NCBI RefSeq assembly: GCF_014700075.1
Contig: NZ_JACXBU010000002.1
Span: forward strand, 62,001 to 126,000
From: Pseudomonas sp. JM0905a
GTDB lineage: Bacteria > Pseudomonadota > Gammaproteobacteria > Pseudomonadales > Pseudomonadaceae
DNA length: 64,000 bases
Direction of reading: 5' to 3'
This document shows positions 54,063 to 61,604 of the stretch, piece by piece. Every line of letters starts with the position of its first letter. Within the stretch, counting starts at the first letter, position 1. The notes beneath the pieces are model-generated. The model searched no databases. It was not told the origin of the DNA and saw only the letters and a program-made list of their open reading frames with translations. Made by a program: the position numbers and the translations under genes.

Positions 54063-55292
54063 ATGCATCCACTTCGCAAAGCGCTGCACAACGAGCTGCA
54101 CTCGCGGCCGTCGATCTACTTCCGGGATCCGGCCAACGTCTATCACTTCGCCTTTTCCGATGCCGAGGACGTCTGCGACGCCTTGGTGGATCGCCTCAAC
54201 CAGGCTGCCGACGCGCCACTGGCCAGTAATGGCTCCCAAGGCCTGCTGCGCATGGGCGAGAACACCCTGAAATGGGAACGCCATACCGAGTTTTTCACCC
54301 TCACTCTTGTGGTGCCGCGTGCGCCGGGCGACCCGTATTGGCCGCCGCTGCCGGAGGCGCTGGAAAGCCTGGTGAGCGAGCACCGCAATCTGCTGATCAA
54401 TGCCGACCAGGTGCTGGTGGAGTCGGATGCGAACTGGGCGGGTGACACGGCGGCCTACGGCTTCAAGGACCCTTCCGGGTCCACCCTGGGGGGCGGCGAT
54501 GCCATCGTCTGGTCGGACTTCCGTCTCACCGAGGGCGGCGTCAACCGCATCCTGCTGGTCAATCGCCGCCTCAACGCGTACCGCCTGGGCCGGATGATCC
54601 GCCGCCTGCTGGAAATCGAGACCTACCGCATGATGGCCTCCCTCACCCTGCCCGTGGCCCAGGCGGTGAGCCTGCAGTTGAAAGAGTACGACAAGGAGCT
54701 GACCAACCTCTCCGACCGCAATGCCGAGGGCAAGGGCAGCGCCAAGGAGCTGTCGACGGATATCGCCGCCCTCTCCGCCCGCATCGTGCGCAGCACCGCC
54801 CGCACCCGCCAGCGCTTCAGCGCCACGGAGGCCTACGCGCAGATCGTATTCGAGCGCATCAACGAGCTGCGTGAATCCCACATCGACGAATGCCAGCGCC
54901 TGGGGGTGTTCATCGAACGGCGCTTCCGCCCCACGGTGCGCTACTGCGCCGCCACCGACCAACGCTTGGTGCGCCTGGGCCAGAGCGTGGCGAACCTCAG
55001 TGACCTGCTGCGGGCACGGGTCAATGTGGAGGTGGAAGAACAGAATTCGGAAATCCTGCGCAGCCTGAACGCCCGCGCCGATACCCAGATCAAGATCCAG
55101 AAGGCGGTGGAAGGCCTGTCGATCATCGCCATCAGCTACTACCTGCTGAGCCTGTTCAAACTGTTCTACGGCGGCCTGCACACCCTCGGTCTGGATGTAT
55201 CGCCGAAGACCGCAATTCTGGTGATGACGCCAGTGGTGGCGCTGATCCTGGGCGCAATTGTCCTGCGGATCAGGAAGGCGAAGGGGCATTGA
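54063..55292 (+). CDS. DUF3422-family membrane protein
   Basis: 409 residues with the DUF3422 pattern (HPLRKALHNELHSRPSIYF; GGDAIVWSDFRLTEGGVNRILL) and two C-terminal transmembrane segments (SIIAISYYLLSLFKLFY and ILVMTPVVALILGAIVLRI). The large N-terminal part is probably cytoplasmic and partly coiled coil. Function unknown in the family. It has no obvious operon partner, 180 bp from the chemoreceptor. Confidence 0.88.
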   Translation: MHPLRKALHNELHSRPSIYFRDPANVYHFAFSDAEDVCDALVDRLNQAADAPLASNGSQGLLRMGENTLKWERHTEFFTLTLVVPRAPGDPYWPPLPEALESLVSEHRNLLINADQVLVESDANWAGDTAAYGFKDPSGSTLGGGDAIVWSDFRLTEGGVNRILLVNRRLNAYRLGRMIRRLLEIETYRMMASLTLPVAQAVSLQLKEYDKELTNLSDRNAEGKGSAKELSTDIAALSARIVRSTARTRQRFSATEAYAQIVFERINELRESHIDECQRLGVFIERRFRPTVRYCAATDQRLVRLGQSVANLSDLLRARVNVEVEEQNSEILRSLNARADTQIKIQKAVEGLSIIAISYYLLSLFKLFYGGLHTLGLDVSPKTAILVMTPVVALILGAIVLRIRKAKGH

Positions 55293-55327
55293 TCCCTGCA
55301 AATCCGATGGGCAGGCCTGCGGCCTGC

Positions 55328-55462
55328 TTGGCGAATGAATTCGCCCCTACCAATGAGTGCCGACGCCTCACGCAAACCTCCCGTAGGTTGGTGTAGAGCG
55401 CAGCGAAACCCAACGATTCGCGGAAGTCCGCTGTTGGGCCTCGTTCCTCGGACCAACCTACG
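55328..55462. repeat. REP arm plus GTAGGTTGG...CCAACCTAC element (third copy)
   Basis: GCTTGGCGAATGAATTCGCC at 55328, then an ~80-bp element at 55382-55462 bounded by CGTAGGTTGG and CCAACCTACG. The order of the two parts is reversed relative to the copies at 49950 and 50097. It is in the 433-bp gap 55293-55725. Confidence 0.8.
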
Positions 55463-55507
55463 GCGGCCCTACAAGGGTTTCTTGGCTGCCCGGCACAAAT
55501 CGCAGGC

Positions 55508-55622
55508 AAAAAAAAGACCCGGCGATTTGCCGGGTCAATAACCGTGATTAGCCTGATGAGGAGATAATCTGATGAGTCCGAAACCTGGGCTTGTCAGCTT
55601 ATCCAGCTGGCCGCGAGGCCAG
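55508..55622 (-). ncRNA. prrF: PrrF-like Fur-regulated small RNA
   Basis: On the minus strand the predicted ~115-nt RNA begins near ACTGGCC at a CTGGCC-TCGC-GGCCAG stem. It contains the conserved PrrF target-pairing core CATCAGGCTAATCACGG and ends in GACCCGGC...GCCGGGTC followed by eight T. Length, core and terminator match PrrF1/PrrF2 of Pseudomonas as I know them. PrrF represses iron-rich, non-essential proteins when iron is scarce. A Fur box covers the promoter. The exact 5' end is inferred. Confidence 0.87.
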
Positions 55623-55632
55623 TGAGATGAAT

Positions 55633-55651
55633 AATAATGATTCTCATTTTT
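55633..55651 (-). promoter_or_regulatory. Fur box at the prrF promoter
   Basis: AATAATGATTCTCATTTTT matches the 19-bp Fur consensus at 14 positions by my count. On the minus strand it overlaps a TATTAT-type -10 about 10 bases before the predicted sRNA start, so iron-loaded Fur would block transcription. Confidence 0.8.
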
Positions 55652-55725
55652 TTGATCAAGCGATATTTGCTCACAGATGTGAATCAATTCCATTTACCGA
55701 CCAAAAGTCCAGCACCCCTCCCTGT

Positions 55726-56436
55726 TCACGCCAACTCCAACCCCGCCTCCGCCAGCGTCCGGCGATAGCATTCGCGCAGCGGGTCCAGGCGGCTCCACAC
55801 CTGCCCCACGCATTCATCCAGGGCGATATGGCTGCTGGCGCGCACACGGGCATCCAGACCACATCCCTGGTAGAAAGCATTCACCACCTCGACCATGGGT
55901 TCGCGCTGGTTTTCCATCAGCACCGCGGCGTGGGCCAGTACCACATGGCAGCTATCGCCGCGACGGCGGCGCCAGCGTTGCGCGGTGCCGACCAGTTTTC
56001 GCGACGCCAGGGTGACGTTGTAGCGACCGTCACAGAAGGCGCCGTCCACTTCACCCAGCCCTCCCTCCAGCCCCATGCCGGCCAGCCAGTCCAGCATCGG
56101 ATGGCAGAGCCGCAGATAGGCGTTTTCGATACGGGTCATTTCGCTCTCGCGAGGCGGCAAGGCGTAGGCCAGCGCCACGTTCAGCACGGCGGGCGATTGC
56201 GGTACGGGTTCGCCGCCGCTGTCGCGCAGGGCCACCGGCCAGCCCAGTGCCCGGCATTCGGCCTCAGCCTCTGCGAAACCCGCAAGGCGGCTCATCCGTT
56301 GCGGCATGACCAGCGCCGCCTCCTGTGGTCGCCACAGCAGCAATCCGCACGCCTGTTCGCCCTGCTGGATGCGTTCCAACAGGTGGCGTTCCGCGTCCAG
56401 CCCCTCGACCACCGCGAACCGTGAAACCTGGTGCAT
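55726..56436 (-). CDS. Lipoate/biotin-ligase-fold protein (LplA-like)
   Basis: 236 residues with the BPL/LPL fold: an RDSGGEPVPQSPAVLN segment in the place of the GG nucleotide-binding loop and the conserved Lys in SRKLVGTAQRWRRRR. It may be a ligase or octanoyl/lipoyl transferase-like protein. The GGEPVP loop departs from the usual RxxGGG[TA]VxH, so activity is uncertain. The start is the ATG at 56436 with GGGAGG just before it; a GTG at 56448 is possible but overlaps that site. It is convergent toward prrF's leader side. Confidence 0.75.
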   Translation of the reverse strand: MHQVSRFAVVEGLDAERHLLERIQQGEQACGLLLWRPQEAALVMPQRMSRLAGFAEAEAECRALGWPVALRDSGGEPVPQSPAVLNVALAYALPPRESEMTRIENAYLRLCHPMLDWLAGMGLEGGLGEVDGAFCDGRYNVTLASRKLVGTAQRWRRRRGDSCHVVLAHAAVLMENQREPMVEVVNAFYQGCGLDARVRASSHIALDECVGQVWSRLDPLRECYRRTLAEAGLELA

Positions 56437-56759
56437 GTTTCCTCCCACGTAACGTCAAATTTCCAGCAAATTCAAAAACCGTTCGCACTAGTGTGCCAAG
56501 TCATTAATCCATCTGAATTTTCTTGCCGTTCATGACACTTGTTTGGCCGCCAGTCCGCCAGGGGCGGTTTTCACCTGGATGAATGATGGCACCCGGCAAT
56601 CGCCTCCTATAAGTTTGATTCAACCTGTTCGTAGAGCGCAGTACAGGCTTCGACCGGCAATCACTACAGAGCCAATAAGGCCAACCGGTGCGAGGTGCTC
56701 CAGGAGCAGTCAGAGCGATCGAAATCTCACTGTCCATCAAGCTGTGGAGGACCGCAGCC

Positions 56760-58643
56760 GTGAAGACCTTTCGCTTGAATTCCAGGGGAATCTCGTTTGT
56801 CGCCCGGAATAGCACCGACGACGCGAACCAACAATCAGAACAGCCCCTCGCCAGCACCAACCGCCGCGCATTCCTCAAATGGTCCGCTGCCGCCAGCGCC
56901 CTGCCCTTGCTGCTCACAGAAAGCGACAGCCAGGCCAAGGATAGCGACACCTCGGAAGTCACCAGCCCGAGAACCACGCCCTGGAAGGAATTCCTTCCCA
57001 ACCAGATGAGCCCGCTGAACCCGGTCAGCGACCTGCATGGCGTCGATGGCGTCCAGGTGGTTCCGCCTACCGTCGACGCCAATGCCACAAGTGGCGAGTG
57101 CGGGCGCAAAGCGCACCAGCGCTTTGACCAGTTGGGGCTCAACCCGACCCTGTACGAAATCAATGTGGTGGAGCGCCCCTGGAAGGCGCACCCCGACCTG
57201 CCCGAAATCAAGGTCTGGAGCTACCGCGCTGCCGACTCCACGCCAGACAGCTTCAGCCCGATCATCTTCGCCCGCTATGGCCAGCCGGTGCTCTGCCGAT
57301 TCCACTGCAAGCTGCCCAAGGATCATGTCGGCGTCGGCGTCCCCTACATTTCGGTGCACCTGCACAACCTGCACTGCCCTTCGGAAAGTGACGGCTTTCC
57401 GGGTGACTTCTTCAGCGCCAACAAGCAGGGCCTGACCCTGGACTACAAGGGCGAGTACAAGGACCACTTCTACCCCAACGTCTACGCCGGCCTGGACGAG
57501 ATGCAGAACGGCATCGGCGACTACCGCGAAGCCCTCGGCACCCTGTGGTTTCACGACCACACCTGGCAGGCCACCTCGCAGAACGTGGTGCGCGGGATGT
57601 TCGGTTTCTACGTCCTCTTCGACCATCTCGACTCGGGTAACGAGAAGGACCCGAGCCCCGAGGCCCTGCGCCTGCCCAGCTACCCATATGACTACATGCT
57701 GAGCTTCAACGACATGCGCTTCGACGCGAAGGGCCAACTGGTCTTCGACCGCTTCAGCCCCGACGGTACCCTGGGTGACAAGATTCTGGTCAACGGCAAG
57801 ATCGAGCCAGTGCTGCGGGTGGCCCGTCGCAAATACCGGCTGCGCCTGCTCAACGCCGGCCCATCGCGCTTCTACGAGTTCTACCTGAACGACAGCAAAG
57901 GCAAGTCGCAGACCTTCACCTACATCGCCAACGACGGCAACCTGCTGCCCGCACCTATCCGCAACATGGGCAAGGTTCGCCTGGGCGTCGCCGAGCGTGC
58001 CGACCTGGTGGTGGATTTCTCCAAGTACCCCATCGGCACGGAACTGTTTCTGACCAACCGCCTGGTCCAGGACACCACCAGGGGCCCGGACAAGGTGGAG
58101 GGCTCCGGCACCAAGGTGCTCAAGCTGCTGGTGGACCGCGACCCGCCGGAACAGGACCTCAGCCAGGTGCCCGACGTGCTGCGGCCGCTGCGCCCGCTGT
58201 GCGACGAGGAAATCGAGCGGGCCAAGGTGCGCCGCTGGGTGTTCGACCGCAAGGGCGGCGAATGGGCAGTCAACGGCAAACCGGAAAACATCCTCGACAG
58301 CAGCGCCAAGATCGACAAGGGCGAGTGCGAGATCTGGGAACTGGTCAACGAAAGCGGCGGCTGGCAGCACCCGGTGCATATCCACTTCGAGGAGGGCCGC
58401 ATCCTCAGCAGGACGGTCAAGGGCGTGCCGGTGGCCATTCCGGAACACGAGCGAGGGCGCAAGGACGTCTTTGTGCTCGGCAAGGACGAGACGGTCAGGG
58501 TGTTCCTGCGCTTCCGCGACTTCACCGGCAAGTACGTCATGCATTGCCACAACGTGATCCACGAGGACCACGGCATGATGGTGCGCTGGGACATCGAGGA
58601 CGACACGCCGCCCGAACCGCCGGCCGGGTGCGGCGTCAGCTGA
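56760..58643 (+). CDS. Tat-exported multicopper oxidase (CotA/bilirubin-oxidase type)
   Basis: 627 residues. Twin-arginine signal RRAFLK at 35-40 with a hydrophobic SAAASALPLLL stretch. Copper ligands are seen in HLHNLH (~200), FHDHTW (~264), HPVHIHF (~537) and MHCHNVIHEDHGMM (~595), giving one type 1 and a trinuclear site. It oxidises phenols, metals or similar electron donors with O2. The start is GTG 56760 with GGAGG 9 bases upstream; this gives a 34-residue n-region, longer than usual. The SCO1-like gene follows after 36 bp. The 323-bp gap 56437-56759 holds only leaders. Confidence 0.85.
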   Translation: MKTFRLNSRGISFVARNSTDDANQQSEQPLASTNRRAFLKWSAAASALPLLLTESDSQAKDSDTSEVTSPRTTPWKEFLPNQMSPLNPVSDLHGVDGVQVVPPTVDANATSGECGRKAHQRFDQLGLNPTLYEINVVERPWKAHPDLPEIKVWSYRAADSTPDSFSPIIFARYGQPVLCRFHCKLPKDHVGVGVPYISVHLHNLHCPSESDGFPGDFFSANKQGLTLDYKGEYKDHFYPNVYAGLDEMQNGIGDYREALGTLWFHDHTWQATSQNVVRGMFGFYVLFDHLDSGNEKDPSPEALRLPSYPYDYMLSFNDMRFDAKGQLVFDRFSPDGTLGDKILVNGKIEPVLRVARRKYRLRLLNAGPSRFYEFYLNDSKGKSQTFTYIANDGNLLPAPIRNMGKVRLGVAERADLVVDFSKYPIGTELFLTNRLVQDTTRGPDKVEGSGTKVLKLLVDRDPPEQDLSQVPDVLRPLRPLCDEEIERAKVRRWVFDRKGGEWAVNGKPENILDSSAKIDKGECEIWELVNESGGWQHPVHIHFEEGRILSRTVKGVPVAIPEHERGRKDVFVLGKDETVRVFLRFRDFTGKYVMHCHNVIHEDHGMMVRWDIEDDTPPEPPAGCGVS

Positions 58644-58679
58644 TCACAGCCAACCCTTGATCGTTACTGGAGATGCCAG

Positions 58680-59348
58680 ATGAACACTCGCAGAAACCTG
58701 CTGTTCGGCGCCGGTATGGCTGCCGCGGGCCTGGCCGCGCTGGGCACCGGCCTGGTCGGCTGCAACTGGGCCACCCCGGAACCCGAGTACGCCGAGGGCG
58801 ACAGCTTCGGCGCCCGCTACTTCCCGAACCTCACGCTCTACACGCACCTGGGCAAACGGGTGAAGCTCTACGACGACCTCATGCGTGACAAGGTGGTGGC
58901 CTTCAACATGATGTACACGATGTGCGGCGGCCTCTGCCCCACCATGACCGCCAACCTGCGCGGCACCCAGAAGCTGTTGGGCGACCGGGCCGGGAAGAAT
59001 GTCTTCATGTACTCCATCACCCTGCAGCCTGAGCTGGACACGCCGGAGATCCTCAGGGAGTACGCCGAGTCCCACCACGTCGGGCCGGGCTGGCTGTTCC
59101 TCACCGGCGATCCGGCGGACCTGGAGAAACTGCGGCGCAAGCTCGGCTTCTTCGACCCGGACCCGGTGGTGGATGCCGACCGCACCACGCACATCCGCAT
59201 GGTGCGCATTGGCAATGACCGCTATGACCAGTGGACCATGGCCTCGGCCCGCTCCCAGCCTGAACAGTTGGTGGCGGCGATCAACATGGTGGACCGGTCG
59301 GTGGACTTCACCTCGCATAACGGGAGGGATGCGAGCTTGCCGGTTTGA
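58680..59348 (+). CDS. SCO1/SenC-family copper chaperone
   Basis: 222-residue thioredoxin-fold copper protein with the CxxxC site CGGLC (Cys82, Cys86) in MMYTMCGGLCPTM and a distal His in DRTTHIRMVRIG. The N-terminus TRRNLLFGAG...LVGCNW shows both a twin-arginine start and a lipobox ending at Cys28, so a Tat-exported lipoprotein is likely. Encoded just after the multicopper oxidase, it is probably its copper supplier. Followed by a perfect REP palindrome. Confidence 0.88.
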   Translation: MNTRRNLLFGAGMAAAGLAALGTGLVGCNWATPEPEYAEGDSFGARYFPNLTLYTHLGKRVKLYDDLMRDKVVAFNMMYTMCGGLCPTMTANLRGTQKLLGDRAGKNVFMYSITLQPELDTPEILREYAESHHVGPGWLFLTGDPADLEKLRRKLGFFDPDPVVDADRTTHIRMVRIGNDRYDQWTMASARSQPEQLVAAINMVDRSVDFTSHNGRDASLPV

Positions 59349-59371
59349 GGATGAAGCTGACGGGGAATCCT

Positions 59372-59399
59372 TGTAGGGGCGAATTCATTCGCCCCTACA
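59372..59399. repeat. Perfect REP palindrome
   Basis: TGTAGGGGCGAAT-TC-ATTCGCCCCTACA, 13-bp arms with only two unpaired bases. It sits between the convergent SCO gene and methyltransferase gene and could serve as a bidirectional transcript-end hairpin. Confidence 0.85.
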
Positions 59400-59433
59400 G
59401 AAGATCATGCCCCCACAAAGAAATGGCCCGGCC

Positions 59434-60183
59434 TCAGGAAACCCGCCCCAGATTCACCACCAACGGCCAGCTCACCCTGCGGGTGCTGGCCGGGTCGCCC
59501 CAGGCTTGCTGGAAGCGTTCGCGCAACGGGTCGAGGGGATCGGTGCCGTGGGCGGATTTGTAGGTGCCGAGGGCCGACCAGCTTTCCAGATAGCCCAGCA
59601 GGCGTGCCAGGTCCCAGTCGGCATCCAGGGTGAAGGGTGGCACCTGGATACGCTCGAAGGGGAATGGCAGGGTGCGATAGCCCTGCTCCACGTGCTTACG
59701 CTCCTCCGCCCAGTAACTGCCGAGGATATCGCTATAGAGGTGATCGACCAGCGCATCCACTTCCGGCGCGATGGTCGAGCGGTTGTAGGAGATCACTGCC
59801 AGCAACCCGCCCGGTCGGCTCACCCGACGCACTTCGGCATAGAAGCGGTCCAGGTCGAACCAGTGCAGTGCCTGGGCCACCAGGGTCAGGGACACGCTGC
59901 CGGCGGCCAGCGAGGTCTGTTCTGCCGGCTCGCAACGGTAGTCGATGTTGGGTGCAGGCTCGGCACGCGCCAACTGCTGGGCACTGACGTCGGTTCCGAC
60001 CACCTGCTGGAAGTGTTTCGCCAGGTCGGTGGTGGCCTGGCCAGTGCCGCAACCGCAGTCCCAGGCCAGGGACTGGTCCGGTGCCTGCTGGCTTAGCCAG
60101 GCGATCAGGGCGGGGTCGTAGGTAGGGCGGTTGGCGCGGTAGGCGTCGGATTGGCGGGTAAAAAGCGCGCGGGTATCGGACAT
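59434..60183 (-). CDS. Class I SAM-dependent methyltransferase
   Basis: 249 residues of the UbiE/Methyltransf_11 type: FTRQSDAYRANRPTYDPALIAWL, motif I WDCGCGTGQATTDLA, post-I VGTDVS, and QALHWFDLDRFYAEVRRVSRPGGLLAVISYN. The start at 60183 (MSDTRALF) gives the usual length; the longer frame adds no similarity. Probably a small-molecule methyltransferase; substrate unknown. Weak ribosome site. Confidence 0.85.
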   Translation of the reverse strand: MSDTRALFTRQSDAYRANRPTYDPALIAWLSQQAPDQSLAWDCGCGTGQATTDLAKHFQQVVGTDVSAQQLARAEPAPNIDYRCEPAEQTSLAAGSVSLTLVAQALHWFDLDRFYAEVRRVSRPGGLLAVISYNRSTIAPEVDALVDHLYSDILGSYWAEERKHVEQGYRTLPFPFERIQVPPFTLDADWDLARLLGYLESWSALGTYKSAHGTDPLDPLRERFQQAWGDPASTRRVSWPLVVNLGRVS

Positions 60184-60263
60184 GGCAGGAATCCGCTTCG
60201 GGTCGCTGGGGTTGCCAGCATAGCGCGCGATCAAGACACCCTGCGAAGGTTTCACCGCCCTCC

Positions 60264-60298
60264 CTCACCCCCGGCCCCTCTCCCAGAGGGAGAGGGGA
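60264..60298. repeat. CTCTCCCAGAGGGAGAG palindromic repeat (second copy)
   Basis: CTCACCCCCGGCC followed by CCTCTCCCAGAGGGAGAGG, as at 7571-7603. Confidence 0.7.
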
Positions 60299-60330
60299 GC
60301 AAAGCGCCCAGGCACCAAGTCCTGCGCACC

Positions 60331-60428
60331 GCCTGTGGGGGCGACTTCAATCGCTGAGCAGGCCGAAGGCCTGCCCGGAAGCGCCGGGGCAGCTGCGCTG
60401 CCCTTAGCGAATGAATTCGCCCCCACAA
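60331..60428. repeat. REPIN (arm B ... arm A)
   Basis: 98-bp REPIN with CTGTGGGGGCGACTTCAATC and GAATGAATTCGCCCCCACAA arms. Inner hairpins are GCAGGCCgaaGGCCTGC and GGCAGCtgcGCTGCC. In the first hairpin GGAC/GTCC of other copies has become GGCC/GGCC, a compensated change. It ends 19 bases before the stop of the next gene. Confidence 0.85.
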
Positions 60429-60446
60429 ATGAAGGACATTGCATGG

Positions 60447-61604
60447 TCATTTCACAATGGCCAGTTCAAACGAGCCCTGGTCCGCATGCTCGTGCACCTG
60501 CATCCCCGCCTCGCTCAGGGCGAGGTCCTGCAGGGGGCGCTTGAAGGGTTTGTTGTCGAGGGTCTGCAGGCTGCGGTCTTCGTCGGTGGTCAGCAGCAGC
60601 ACGTAGCGTTCGCCCTGGTTGGCGCGGACCTGCACCGTGCCTTCGATGAAGGCGTAGCGGTACCAGGTTTCGCCATGGAGCTGGTAGACGGCGTCGCTCA
60701 CCAGGCGTGTCGGGCGTTTGGCTTCGTCGAGGAACAGCAGCGACGGGTAGACCACCTGGCGATTGGCGAAACTGCGGATGCGCAGGCCATAGCTGTGTTG
60801 CGAGCGCGGCAGTTTCAGGGCGCTGTAGTAACTGCGGCCCATGGGGAAATCGAAACTGGGCGACAGGTTGTTCAGCTCCTCGAAGCGCGGCTCTTCGACC
60901 GACACTTCGGTGAAGGCGTCATCCGGGAGCTGGCCGCAGCAGCGGTCCACGAGGCTCTGGTAGAGCGACTCACCCTGCTGTTCGCTACCCTCCAGCAGGG
61001 CCTTCATGGCGGCGGTGGGCTGGCCATCCAGGGATGGCAACAGCGCCGCCTTGCGCTGGAACTCCATTTCTCGCGCCTCGGTGTAGGCGATGGGGCCGGG
61101 CCGTTCTTCGTCGTTGCCGTTGTCCTTGCCGCGCGCGGGCACCGGCGAGTTGTGGGTGCGGCCCTGTTCGTCGACCCAGGTGAAATACGCCGGGCCCTGC
61201 TCCGGGCGCGAATAGCCACGGCCTTCGAGCACGTCGGAGTCGACGTACTCTTCCGAGCGCTGGCCGTTGGGCAGGACGAAGTTGCGTTGCCCCGAGTCCA
61301 CCTGCCCCGCCGCGTAGAAGCTGTTCTGCAGGTTGCCGCTGGCATCCACCCAGGTGAAATAGCGCCGCTTGCTTTCGCCGGCCTTGGCATTGCCGGGCCA
61401 GAGCGTGCCGTCGCCATCCTTGAGGCGCGCCTGGTCGCTCTGGGCGATGCGTTTGGCGGCCTGGCGCTGCTGCTCGCTGTAGCGGCCATCGACGAAGGTG
61501 TTGTGCACCCGGCCCTGGTCGTCGATCCAGGTCAGGTAGCGGCCGTTGCTGGCGTGTGCGGTGCCAGCGAGGGTCAGGGCGAGGAGCAGGATGGCTGTTT
61601 TCAT
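60447..61604 (-). CDS. Periplasmic protein with three DUF4124-like repeats and a MalM-like C-terminus
   Basis: 385 residues with a signal peptide (MKTAILLLALTLAGTAHA). Three repeats, YLTWIDDQGRVHNTF (~23-37), YFTWVDASGNLQNSF (~82-96) and YFTWVDEQGRTHNSP (~140-154), are spaced about 59 residues apart. The C-terminal half (FNNLSPSFDFPMGRSYYSALKLP-like segment, LRIRSFANRQVVYPSLLFLDEAKRP) recalls MalM-type periplasmic proteins. The start at 61604 overlaps the stop of the FadL-like gene by one base, so the two are coupled. Confidence 0.75.
   Translation of the reverse strand: MKTAILLLALTLAGTAHASNGRYLTWIDDQGRVHNTFVDGRYSEQQRQAAKRIAQSDQARLKDGDGTLWPGNAKAGESKRRYFTWVDASGNLQNSFYAAGQVDSGQRNFVLPNGQRSEEYVDSDVLEGRGYSRPEQGPAYFTWVDEQGRTHNSPVPARGKDNGNDEERPGPIAYTEAREMEFQRKAALLPSLDGQPTAAMKALLEGSEQQGESLYQSLVDRCCGQLPDDAFTEVSVEEPRFEELNNLSPSFDFPMGRSYYSALKLPRSQHSYGLRIRSFANRQVVYPSLLFLDEAKRPTRLVSDAVYQLHGETWYRYAFIEGTVQVRANQGERYVLLLTTDEDRSLQTLDNKPFKRPLQDLALSEAGMQVHEHADQGSFELAIVK

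Noticed and set aside
55633-55651. Fur box as regulator of the lipoate-ligase-like gene
   Set aside because: The box lies downstream of that gene's stop codon, not at its promoter; its position fits the prrF promoter instead.
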